Part shown: one piece after another, positions 55,245 to 63,234 of the stretch
Layout of the letters: the number at the start of each line of letters is the position of its first letter
How positions within the stretch are numbered: position 1 is the first letter of the stretch
Origin: Spartobacteria bacterium
GTDB taxonomy: Bacteria > Verrucomicrobiota > Verrucomicrobiia > Chthoniobacterales > Chthoniobacteraceae
Assembly (NCBI GenBank): GCA_021324825.1
Contig: JAJPII010000004.1
Coordinates: 29,228 to 93,227 of the forward strand
Length of the DNA: 64,000 nt
Direction: 5' to 3'
Program-made: the position numbers and the translations under genes
Notes under the pieces: generated by a model
Database searches by the model: none
Told to the model about the DNA's origin: nothing
Seen by the model: the letters and a program-made list of their open reading frames with translations, nothing else

Positions 55245-57569
55245 TCAAAATTGGTAGCCGACGTTGAAATTAAATTTGCCGCTGCCCTTGTTGAACCGGT
55301 CGTCCTGCACGGGGATGCCGTAGTCGATTCGGACGGGGCCGATGGGGAGATCGACCCGGACGCCGACGCCGACATCCGAGTTGACGCCGCCAAGGTCGAA
55401 GTTGTAGGAGCCGCCGTTCACGAAGCCGACGTCGTAGAAGACCGCGCCCCGGAGGCGTTCGACGATGGGGAAGGTGTACTCCGCGGTCGCCCGCGCCAGC
55501 GTGCCGCCGCCGAGCGGTTCGCCGTTTCTGTCCTTGGGGCCGACATCGCGGAACTTGAAGCCGCGCAGGTTGTTGGCGCCGCCCAGGAAGAGCCGGTCGA
55601 AGATGGGGATGTCCGAGGCGCCGAGCCAGTTGGCGACGGTGGCGACCTCGCCGCTGAAGAGGAGGATCGTGTCGTAGGGGAGGGAGATGTATTGCGTGCC
55701 GTCCAGGTCGAAGCCGTAGATTTTGTCATTGCCGCCGAGCGGGCCGCCGGCGACGTAGGCGGAGAAGTCGATCTTGCGGCCCTTGCGGGTCAGGAAGACG
55801 CTGTCGCGGTTGTCGTAGGTGATGCCCGCCGTGAGCGAGCTTTTCAGCTTGGAACCCTGCTCGGCCCGGAGCTGGGGCGAGGAGTTGACGGCGAGGTCGT
55901 AGATGCCGATGTCTTCGAGCCGGTACTCGAGGCGCACCGCGAGGAAGTTGCTGAGCGCCTTGCGGGCGTTCAGGTCGACCCCGTAGTCGCGCTGGGCGTA
56001 GTAATCGCTGATATAGGTGGCGTCGTGGTAGAACAACTCGCCTCCGACGCCGATCTGGTAGTCGAGGAACCACGGCTCACTCAAGGACGCGATGAAATCC
56101 TTGCGCTCGGTGCCCAACTGCGCGCGCAACCGGAGCCGCTCGCCGCCGCCGGTGAAGTGCGGCCAGTTGAAGAGGTCGAAGTTTGTCTGCTGTATTTCGG
56201 CGAACCCGAGGACGCTGTCGATGGAGCTGAACCCGGCGCCGAAGTTGAATGAACCCGTGCGTTTCTCCTCGACGAGGACGTTCAGGTCCTTGCGGCCCGG
56301 GATGCCGGTGTCGCTGGAGTAGGTGTCGATCTTCGAGAAGTAGTTGAGGTTCTGGAGACGCGCCTTGCTGGCGTCCACCTTGACGGTGTTGTATATCTCG
56401 CCCGGAGCCACGGCCAGTTCGCGGCGGATGACCTTGTCCTTGGTGCGGGTGTTGCCCTGGATATTGACGCGCTCAATGTAAGACTGGACGCCTTCGTCGA
56501 GTTTGAAGTCCAGGTCGATGACGCCCGGACCGCCGGAAATGACCTGCGGGGTCACGGCGAGATCGACATACCCGTGCGCGCCGTACATGTCCTGGATCGC
56601 CTTTTTGTCCTCCTGCATCGCCTTGGGCGAATAGACCGCGCCGGGCTTCAACTTCATGCGCTTGCGGAGGTCGTCCGTGGGGAAGAGGGTCGCGCCCTCG
56701 ATGCTCATGTTCCCGACGTGATACTGGCCGCCTTCCACGATGAGGAAGGTGACATCCACCTTCCCGCTCGGGTAACGGGTGATCCGCGGTTCCTGCACTT
56801 CCACGTCGACGTATCCGTGGTTCTGGTAAAATTCGCGCAGGGCGGTCATGTCGCTGTCGATCTGGTCGGTCTCCAGGTGGCCCTTCTTGGTGAGGAACGA
56901 GAGGATTGTCTGCGGACCGGTCTTGATGACGCGGCGCAACTCCTTGGTTTTGAAGACCTGGTTGCCCTCGAAATACACGGCGGCGATGATCGTCTTCGCG
57001 CCTTCGGTCACGTCGAAGGTAACCCGGGTCGCGCCGGTCAGTTCGTTGGTCTCCGTGTGGAATTTCACCTGCGTGTCCGCGTAGCCGTGGCTCTGGTATT
57101 GATCGAGTATCTTCTGGCGATCCTGCTCGAGGTTGGCTTCCGTCAACGTCTCGCCCGGCTTGGTCGTGAACTCCTTGCGCAGGCTCTTCACCTTGAACTT
57201 CGTCACTCCGTTGATGATGATCTCGCCCACTTTCGTCTTCGTCTGGATGACGACCACCACCTTCACGCCGTCGGCGACCGGCTCGCCAAAGATGCGGACG
57301 TTGCTGATGCTCCCCATCGCGTAAAGACTGCGGATGTCATCCTCGACGACCTGCTCGGAATACGGCTTGCCGACGGCCGTCCGCATGTTGGCGACGACCC
57401 TCTCCTTGCTGACGGTGGCCGGGCCGGCGTATTGCACTTCCACCTTGCGGACGATGGGCGCCTGGGGCGGAGCGGACGGAGGCTGGGGCTGTTGCGCCCA
57501 GGCGCCGGATGCCGCCAATACGAAAACCGCCGCGAGGACGCAGATGAATTTGCTGGGAATAGATTTCAT
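55245..57569 (-). CDS. bamA: Outer-membrane assembly factor BamA
   Basis: A 774-residue protein. The signal peptide (FICVLAAVFVLAASGAWAQ) is followed by five POTRA repeats (about 40-420; for example VGEIIINGVTKFKVKSLRKE, YHVGNMSIEGATLFPTDDLR, YIERVNIQGNTRTKDKVIRR). The Omp85 barrel includes FNFGAGFSSIDSVLGFAEIQ and the loop-6 motif (LRGFKFRDVGPKD, the VRGF/Y-like element). It ends NFNVGYQF with terminal Phe. It folds and inserts outer-membrane proteins and heads the lpxD-mnmA convoy. Confidence 0.97.
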   Translation of the reverse strand: MKSIPSKFICVLAAVFVLAASGAWAQQPQPPSAPPQAPIVRKVEVQYAGPATVSKERVVANMRTAVGKPYSEQVVEDDIRSLYAMGSISNVRIFGEPVADGVKVVVVIQTKTKVGEIIINGVTKFKVKSLRKEFTTKPGETLTEANLEQDRQKILDQYQSHGYADTQVKFHTETNELTGATRVTFDVTEGAKTIIAAVYFEGNQVFKTKELRRVIKTGPQTILSFLTKKGHLETDQIDSDMTALREFYQNHGYVDVEVQEPRITRYPSGKVDVTFLIVEGGQYHVGNMSIEGATLFPTDDLRKRMKLKPGAVYSPKAMQEDKKAIQDMYGAHGYVDLAVTPQVISGGPGVIDLDFKLDEGVQSYIERVNIQGNTRTKDKVIRRELAVAPGEIYNTVKVDASKARLQNLNYFSKIDTYSSDTGIPGRKDLNVLVEEKRTGSFNFGAGFSSIDSVLGFAEIQQTNFDLFNWPHFTGGGERLRLRAQLGTERKDFIASLSEPWFLDYQIGVGGELFYHDATYISDYYAQRDYGVDLNARKALSNFLAVRLEYRLEDIGIYDLAVNSSPQLRAEQGSKLKSSLTAGITYDNRDSVFLTRKGRKIDFSAYVAGGPLGGNDKIYGFDLDGTQYISLPYDTILLFSGEVATVANWLGASDIPIFDRLFLGGANNLRGFKFRDVGPKDRNGEPLGGGTLARATAEYTFPIVERLRGAVFYDVGFVNGGSYNFDLGGVNSDVGVGVRVDLPIGPVRIDYGIPVQDDRFNKGSGKFNFNVGYQF

Positions 57570-57708
57570 AAAAACTTTGCCCGCCCCGGCGGCCAGGGCT
57601 GGATATCGGCGGTAATAGAGAGGAATCCCGGATAAAACGTCAAGGAATTTCCAAGGCTTCGGCGACGCCCCGCCTTGTCATTGCAAGGGTTTCACGTTAA
57701 TTTTCCTC

Positions 57709-57969
57709 GTGCCGGTGGATAAAAAGAGCGCCCTGCACCGCCTTCTTCTCACGGACAGCCGAAAACTCCGCGCGTTGCGGATCTTCGACCCTTTCACGCA
57801 ATGGTGGTCGATCACGGAAGTGAGATTCTGCGTCGTATGCGAGCGTCCCTTCATGGGGCGCGACATCCGGTTCTTTGGCGAGGATGAATTTCCCACGCAA
57901 TTCGAATGCCCCACGCCCGGTTGCCAGGGCGGCTTCGCGGAGTGGAAACACCCCCGGCTGCACTTGTAA
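57709..57969 (+). CDS. Small zinc-ribbon-like protein of unknown function
   Basis: An 86-residue protein with two cysteine pairs, FCVVCERPF and FECPTPGCQGG, suited to bind one zinc. The sequence FGEDEFPTQFECPTPGCQGG and the tryptophan-containing FDPFTQWWSITE look constrained. There is no ATG: GTG 57709 or GTG 57715 would be the start, with no clear ribosome site. It lies between bamA and maf. Confidence comes from the cysteine pattern only. Confidence 0.6.
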   Translation: MPVDKKSALHRLLLTDSRKLRALRIFDPFTQWWSITEVRFCVVCERPFMGRDIRFFGEDEFPTQFECPTPGCQGGFAEWKHPRLHL

Positions 57970-57979
57970 CTCGCTTGCT

Positions 57980-58555
57980 TTAAGGGAGCGAGAACTCGTC
58001 GAGCGCCCCGGACACAGCTTCCATCGGCAGGCCGATCACGTTCGTGTGCGAACCCTCGACCCTCGCGATGACTTTGGTCGGGTCATCCTGCGCGGCATAG
58101 GCGCCCGCCTTGTCCAGCGGCTGCACCCGCGAGATATACGCGTGGATTTCCTCCGGCTCCAGCGCGCGGAAATGCACTCGCGTCATCTCGACGAAATGGC
58201 GGGTTTCGCCCGTGGCGAGCCGGGTCATCCAGACGCCCGAGAAGACTTCGTGCGCCCGTCCGCTCAACAGCGTCAGCATCTCGAAGGCCTCCTCCTCATC
58301 CTTCGGTTTGCCAAGGATGCGGTTGTCCAGCGCGACGAGGGTATCGGCGCCGAGCACGATGGCTTTTGGCCGTTTCCGGCTGACGGCCAGCGCCTTTTTC
58401 CTGGCGTTGAGGAGAGTCGTCTCCCCGACGGTAAAGTACGGAGCCGCCGTCTCCTCGACGTGGGAGGGAACGATCTCGACCGTGTAGCCGTGCTGCCGGA
58501 GCAAATCGCGGCGGCGAGGCGACGCGGAAGCAAGGACGATGGTTCGGCCGGCCAC
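57980..58555 (-). CDS. maf: Maf-family nucleotide pyrophosphatase
   Basis: A 191-residue house-cleaning enzyme that hydrolyses non-canonical or methylated nucleotides. The start has IVLASASPRRRDLLRQHGY with the SxRR substrate loop. Also present are AIVLGADTLVALDNRILGKP (catalytic Asp), LLSGRAHEVFSGV and the ending DKAGAYAAQD with GSHTNVIGLPM. It starts with GTG at 58555. The substrate subclass (dTTP/UTP or m7GTP) cannot be fixed here. Confidence 0.94.
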   Translation of the reverse strand: MAGRTIVLASASPRRRDLLRQHGYTVEIVPSHVEETAAPYFTVGETTLLNARKKALAVSRKRPKAIVLGADTLVALDNRILGKPKDEEEAFEMLTLLSGRAHEVFSGVWMTRLATGETRHFVEMTRVHFRALEPEEIHAYISRVQPLDKAGAYAAQDDPTKVIARVEGSHTNVIGLPMEAVSGALDEFSLP

Positions 58556-58646
58556 AAAGGAAGTCTAACAGCAATCCCCTGGCCGCCGCAAGAGGAACCC
58601 TGCGATCAGCGCTCGACATGCAAACGGCTTCCGGCATTATTTATGC

Positions 58647-59621
58647 ATGATCCCCTCCAGATTTTACCTGTGTCTTCCCTTTTGCCTTTTAATCGGCTGC
58701 TCGCGCCCGAGTGAACCGACCGGCGCCGGCGGAGCCGCGACGAAGCCGTTGCAACTGGCTTTCGTCACGAACAACGCGGCGGATTTCTGGACAATCGCGC
58801 GCAAGGGTTGCGAGAAGGCCGAGAAGGAACTCGATAACGTGAAGGTCAATTTCATGATCCCTTCCGACGCCACCGCCGCGGATCAAAAACGGGTTGTCGA
58901 CGACTTGCTGGCGAAAGGCGTCGACGGGATGGCGATCAGCCCCGTCGACCCGGCGAACCAGACGCAGATGATCAACGACGCGGCGAAGCAGGCGCTCGTC
59001 ATAACGCAGGACAGCGACGCGCCGAACAGCGACCGCGCGTGTTATGTCGGCACGGACAACGTGGCGGCCGGGAAGATGGAGGGCGGCTTGATCAAGGAGG
59101 CGCTGCCCAACGGCGGGAAGATCATGGTGTTCGTCGGCAAGAGGGACGCGCAAAACGCGAGGGAGCGCTACGAGGGCATCGAGGAGGCGCTCAAGGGCTC
59201 CAAGGTCTCCATCATCGACGTGCGGACCGACAACACCGACAGCGTCCGCGCCAAGGCGAACGCCGTGGACACGCTGGTCAACTACCCCGACGTCGCCGGG
59301 CTGGTCGGCTTGTGGAGCTACAACGGCCCCGCGATCCTGAACGCCGTGAAAGACGCGGGCAAGGTCGGCCAGGTCAAGATCATCTGCTTTGACGAAGAAG
59401 ACCAGACGCTCGCGGGCATCAAGGACGGGGCAATCTACGCCACCGTGGTGCAGCAGCCCTTCGAGTTCGGACGCCAGACGATGACGATGCTGGCCAAGGC
59501 GCTCCGCGGCGACAAATCGGTCTTCCCCGCCGACAAACGGGTCATCATCCCGACGCTCGCCATCAAAAAAGATACGGTTGAAGAGTTCGCCAACCACATC
59601 AACGAACTGCGCGGACGCTGA
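58647..59621 (+). CDS. Sugar ABC transporter substrate-binding lipoprotein
   Basis: A 324-residue Peripla_BP_4-type (RbsB-like) binding protein. The lipobox is LLIGC after MIPSRFYLCLPFCLLIG. The mature part has LAFVTNNAADFWTIARKGCE, VDGMAISPVDPANQTQMIND, AKQALVITQDSDAPNSDRAC and GTDNVAAGKMEGGLIKEAL. It delivers a sugar to the importer made by the next two genes. The ligand cannot be identified from sequence. Confidence 0.92.
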   Translation: MIPSRFYLCLPFCLLIGCSRPSEPTGAGGAATKPLQLAFVTNNAADFWTIARKGCEKAEKELDNVKVNFMIPSDATAADQKRVVDDLLAKGVDGMAISPVDPANQTQMINDAAKQALVITQDSDAPNSDRACYVGTDNVAAGKMEGGLIKEALPNGGKIMVFVGKRDAQNARERYEGIEEALKGSKVSIIDVRTDNTDSVRAKANAVDTLVNYPDVAGLVGLWSYNGPAILNAVKDAGKVGQVKIICFDEEDQTLAGIKDGAIYATVVQQPFEFGRQTMTMLAKALRGDKSVFPADKRVIIPTLAIKKDTVEEFANHINELRGR

Positions 59622-59634
59622 TGGCTGAAAATGT

Positions 59635-61149
59635 ATGATTCGCTCTAAGGGCGCACTCCTGGAGTTGCAGGCCGTCTCCAAGCGCTTTGCGGGCGTCGTG
59701 GCGCTGAGCGACGTCGCCCTGGAAATCCATCCCGGGGAGATCGTCGCGCTCATCGGCGAGAACGGCGCGGGCAAATCGACCTTGATGAAAATTCTCGGCG
59801 GGGTGCATCAGCCCACCGAAGGCGTCATCCTCGTCGACGGCAAGCAGTCCGCGATCCGCTCCGTAAACGACGCCCTGGGGTTCGGCATCGGCTTCATCCA
59901 CCAGGAGTTGAACGTCCTGGATAACGTCGATGTCGCCGGGAACATCTTCCTCGGGCGCGAACCGGTATGGGGCGGGCCGCTGCGGCTCATCGACGAGGGG
60001 AAGATCCATCGCGAGGCGAAGAAATATCTCGACCGGCTCGGCATGCGCATACCGACCGGCGCCCTGCTGCGCGACCTGCCGATCGCCTACCAGCAGATGG
60101 TCGAGATCGCCAAGGCGCTTTCGTTGAACACGCGCATCCTCCTTATGGACGAGCCGACCTCCAGCCTGACTTTGAGCGAGACGGAGCGGCTGCTCTCGCT
60201 CACGAAGGAACTGCGCGCCTCCGGCGTGAGCATCATCTACATCTCGCACCGGCTCAGCGAAGTGAAGGAAATCGCCGACCGCGTGGTGGCGTTGCGCGAC
60301 GGCAGAAACGCCGGCGGGCTTTCGCGCGAGGAAATCTCGCACGACGCGATGGTGAAGTTGATGGTGGGCCGCGACCTCGCGTACCGCCAACCGCAACCGG
60401 CGAAGGAAACGCGCCCGCGCCTCGAAATCCGCGGCTTGAGAACACAGCGGTATCCCAAACAGGAAATCTCGTTTGACATTCGCGCCGGGGAGATTGTCGG
60501 CTTCGCGGGGCTGGTCGGCGCGGGGCGGACGGAAGCGGCGCAGGCGATCTTCGGCGCGGACAAACCGGTCGCGGGAACCATCCGCATCGACGGCCAGGAC
60601 TTGAAGATAACCTCGCCGCTGGACGCCATAGCGCACGGCATCTACCTCATCCCGGAGGATCGCCGCAAGACCGGCCTCATCACCTCGATGCCAATCCGCG
60701 AGAACACCACCCTCGCCTCCATGGAACGCTATTCGACGGGCGGCCTCATCCAGTTCGGCGCCGAGCGGACGGCCAGCGAACGCTATTGCAAGGAGTTCCG
60801 GGTGAAATGCTCCTCCATCGAGCAACCCGTGAAGAACCTCAGCGGCGGCAACCAGCAGAAAGTCATCCTGGCGAAATGGCTTTCGCTCGCGCCGAGGCTC
60901 CTCATCTTCGACGAGCCGACCCGGGGCATCGACGTCGGCGCGAAGGCCGAAATCTACGACCTCATGAGAAAACTGGCGGAGAGCGGCGTCGCCATCCTGA
61001 TGATCTCCAGCGACATGGAGGAAGTCCTCGGCGAAAGCCAGCGGGTCGTCGTCATGCACGAAGGCGCCATCGCCGGCTCGCTCGACCGCGAGCATTGCAC
61101 CGAACAGGCGATCATGAACCTCGCCGTCGGCCACCACGCACAGGTATGA
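59635..61149 (+). CDS. Sugar ABC transporter ATP-binding protein, RbsA/MglA type
   Basis: A 504-residue double ATPase. The first domain has Walker A GENGAGKSTLMKILGG and Walker B ILLMDEPTSSLT. The second has a degenerate P-loop (GLVGAGRTEAAQAIFG), the signature LSGGNQQKVILAKWLS and LLIFDEPTRGIDVGAK, as usual for RbsA-type proteins. ATG 59635 is 13 bp after the binding-protein stop. The stop overlaps the permease start (ATGA). Confidence 0.95.
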   Translation: MIRSKGALLELQAVSKRFAGVVALSDVALEIHPGEIVALIGENGAGKSTLMKILGGVHQPTEGVILVDGKQSAIRSVNDALGFGIGFIHQELNVLDNVDVAGNIFLGREPVWGGPLRLIDEGKIHREAKKYLDRLGMRIPTGALLRDLPIAYQQMVEIAKALSLNTRILLMDEPTSSLTLSETERLLSLTKELRASGVSIIYISHRLSEVKEIADRVVALRDGRNAGGLSREEISHDAMVKLMVGRDLAYRQPQPAKETRPRLEIRGLRTQRYPKQEISFDIRAGEIVGFAGLVGAGRTEAAQAIFGADKPVAGTIRIDGQDLKITSPLDAIAHGIYLIPEDRRKTGLITSMPIRENTTLASMERYSTGGLIQFGAERTASERYCKEFRVKCSSIEQPVKNLSGGNQQKVILAKWLSLAPRLLIFDEPTRGIDVGAKAEIYDLMRKLAESGVAILMISSDMEEVLGESQRVVVMHEGAIAGSLDREHCTEQAIMNLAVGHHAQV

Positions 61150-62087
61150 AAAAACTGCTCCTCAAACGCGAGTTCGGCATCTTTGTCCTGCTGCTCGTCC
61201 TCTGCATCGTCGTCGCGGCGCTCAATCCGAAATTCCTTGGCGCGGCCAACCTCCAGAACATCGGCCGGCTCATCGGCATGTACGGCATCTTCAGCATCGG
61301 CATCGGCCTGGTCATCATGACCGGCGGCATCGATCTCTCCATCGGCTCGATGGTCGCGCTGCTCGGCGTGGAACTGGCGATGCTCCTGCCGCATTTGGCC
61401 TGGCCGCTGGCGGTGCTGGCCGTGCTCGGGACCGCTGTCGTGCTCGGCGGGCTGCACGGGCTTCTGATAACGCGGCTCGGGTTGCAACCGTTCATCGTCA
61501 CCCTTTGCGGCCTGCTCTTTTACCGCGGCATCGCCCGCTTCATCGCCAATGACGAGACCAAGGGCTTCGGCGACGCCCGGGGCTTCGAACTGCTGCAAAA
61601 CCTCGCCACCGGGCGGGTTCTCGGCGTGCCGATGCCGCTCATTTTGCTGTTGATCGTCGCGGCAGTCATGTGGGTCGTGCTGCACCGCTCGGTGTACGGG
61701 CGCTATCTTTTCGCCGTGGGCCGCAACGAGGAAGCCGCGCGCTATTCCGGCATCAACACACGGCGGATGATCGCCAGCACGTATGTCCTCTCCGGGGCGT
61801 TCGCGGGCGTCTCATCGATCCTGCTCGCGTTTTATACGAACTCGATCTCGCCCTCGTCCCACGGCAACTTCTATGAACTCTACGGCATCGCCGCGGCCGT
61901 GCTGGGCGGGTGCAGTCTCGTCGGCGGCGAAGGCTCGATATTCGGCATCGTCATCGGGACGGCGCTGCTCCAGGTGCTGCAAAACCTGGTGAATCTCCTC
62001 GGGATACCGAGTTCCCTGAACTTCGCGGTCATGGGCGCCGTCATTCTGATCGGCGTCGTGGCCGACCGTTTGCTGAAGAATCGCTGA
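61146..62087 (+). CDS. Sugar ABC transporter permease, RbsC type
   Basis: A 313-residue permease with about nine hydrophobic segments. It starts MKKLLLKREFGIFVLLLVLC. Family stretches are MTGGIDLSIGSMVALLGVEL, FIVTLCGLLFYRGIARFI, GRNEEAARYSGINTRRMIAS and IAAAVLGGCSLVGGEGSIFG. It completes a binding-protein/ATPase/permease importer. A palindromic element copy lies right after its stop. Confidence 0.95.
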   Translation: MKKLLLKREFGIFVLLLVLCIVVAALNPKFLGAANLQNIGRLIGMYGIFSIGIGLVIMTGGIDLSIGSMVALLGVELAMLLPHLAWPLAVLAVLGTAVVLGGLHGLLITRLGLQPFIVTLCGLLFYRGIARFIANDETKGFGDARGFELLQNLATGRVLGVPMPLILLLIVAAVMWVVLHRSVYGRYLFAVGRNEEAARYSGINTRRMIASTYVLSGAFAGVSSILLAFYTNSISPSSHGNFYELYGIAAAVLGGCSLVGGEGSIFGIVIGTALLQVLQNLVNLLGIPSSLNFAVMGAVILIGVVADRLLKNR

Positions 62088-62105
62088 CGGGGTTGATTGC
62101 CGCTT

Positions 62106-62134
62106 CAGGCGGCCGATACAGCCGCCTCTACAAC
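62106..62134 (+). repeat. Palindromic 3'-end element, copy E (diverged)
   Basis: CAGGCGGCCGATACAGCCGC and CTCTACAAC: the palindrome GGCGGC..GCCGCC at 62108-62126 plus the first bases of the conserved arm. The rest of the arm and tail is missing. It lies 19 bp after the permease stop, between convergent genes. Confidence 0.6.
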
Positions 62135-62141
62135 GACACCT

Positions 62142-62432
62142 TTAGCGATGGCCGCCATGTCCCCCCCCGTGACCGCCGCCTCCGTGGAAGCCGCCGCCGC
62201 CACCGCCGCCGCCTCGGCTGAATCCATGACCGTAAAAATGGTGGGAGCCAAAGTGCCCGTGGTGGTAGCCCCCGCCTATGACGTATCCGCCGCCCCCGTA
62301 CGGACCCCAGTCGCCATAGTATGGCCCCGCATAAGGCGGCCCGTAGTCGGCTCCCTCGTAGTAAGTCTGGCAGCCGCCGCACAACAGCATCGTGAGAGCG
62401 GCCCCGGCCAGCGCAAGCAGTCTTGTCTTCAT
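62142..62432 (-). CDS. Glycine/histidine-rich small lipoprotein
   Basis: A 96-residue protein with lipobox LCGGC after MKTRLLALAGAALTML. The mature part is Tyr/Pro/Gly-rich (YGPPYAGPYYGDWGPYGGG) and then Gly/His-rich (GGYHHGHFGSHHFYGHGF, ending GGHGGGHGGHR). The many His residues suggest metal binding. The ATG overlaps the stop of the DUF2314 gene (ATGA), so the two are coupled. Confidence 0.75.
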   Translation of the reverse strand: MKTRLLALAGAALTMLLCGGCQTYYEGADYGPPYAGPYYGDWGPYGGGGYVIGGGYHHGHFGSHHFYGHGFSRGGGGGGGGFHGGGGHGGGHGGHR

Positions 62433-62956
62433 GGTTCGATCCGGAAGGCGGCTTCCTTTTCAAAATTCTTTTTCTCGTCCGGGGAGAGGCCCTCATACAG
62501 CACGCGGATCGTGTAACCGCCGACCAGTTTTCCATTATCCACGAACATCCAGTCCGTTATTTCATCCGGGTTCACCGAGACGCGCATTCCCAGTTTCAGT
62601 CCTTTGATTTCCTGCGGCGTATTGTCAACGCGCCCGCAGAAACGGCGCCCGGAGCAGGTCACATGCGAAAGCCAGATGTGCTCGACACGGTCTCCCTGAA
62701 CAAACGGTTTTTTCACTTCGAAATCCCTTTGCCCCGGCCCGGGATGATTGAGCGCCGTGACAAATATCCGCAAGCGCCTGCGCGCCATCCTCACGGCGCG
62801 GTCCATCTGCCGGTCTTTTTCCTCGACTTGGAAATAGGCGGGTTCGACGCCCGGCCTGCGGACGGTCCTGCCAATGGCATGAGGCGGAGTTTGTGATGCG
62901 CAACCGCTGAGAAGGAGCGCGCCCGCCAAAAGGGAAGGAGTTATTCTCATCGTCAT
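62429..62956 (-). CDS. DUF2314-domain lipoprotein (YegJ-like)
   Basis: A 175-residue protein with lipobox LLSGCAS. The DUF2314-type region (about 45-170) has MDRAVRMARRRLRIFVTAL, VEHIWLSHVTCSGRRFCGRV, DNTPQEIKGLKLGMRVSVN and DWMFVDNGKLVGGYTIRVLY. The function of the family is unknown. ATG at 62956 or 62950 can start it. It is followed by the His-rich lipoprotein. Confidence 0.82.
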   Translation of the reverse strand: MTMRITPSLLAGALLLSGCASQTPPHAIGRTVRRPGVEPAYFQVEEKDRQMDRAVRMARRRLRIFVTALNHPGPGQRDFEVKKPFVQGDRVEHIWLSHVTCSGRRFCGRVDNTPQEIKGLKLGMRVSVNPDEITDWMFVDNGKLVGGYTIRVLYEGLSPDEKKNFEKEAAFRIEP

Positions 62957-63151
62957 TTGTCAATTCGCGGCTCGACCGCCCGATGGCGGTATGTGGGCAA
63001 TGAACGCCACCGGTGTTTTAAAAGAATCACAGCGCGCCGCGGCCAACTCTTCCGGCGCGAATCATCTTTCTCTGTGAACGTTGTTTTTACCCTTCTCGGG
63101 AAAGGGCATGGCATGGCGGGTGCTATTGGACACAGCCGGGGAAAACAACCA

Positions 63152-63233
63152 AAGGGGGCAGCTCGATTGGAGGGTTACGCTGAAGGATCCGGGGGGAATC
63201 ACTCAGCGAGGGCCAATCGAGCTGCATTTCCCC
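63152..63233. repeat. Large imperfect hairpin after the partial transferase gene
   Basis: Perfect arms GCAGCTCGATTGG (63158-63170) and CCAATCGAGCTGC (63213-63225), with an inner CGCTGA (63179-63184) / TCAGCG (63202-63207) pair and outer AAGGGG/CCCCTT pairing. It begins on the minus strand right after the stop of the gene at 63235. It is unrelated to the GGCGGCTG family. It may act as a terminator or mRNA end. Confidence 0.6.
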
Positions 63234-63234
63234 T

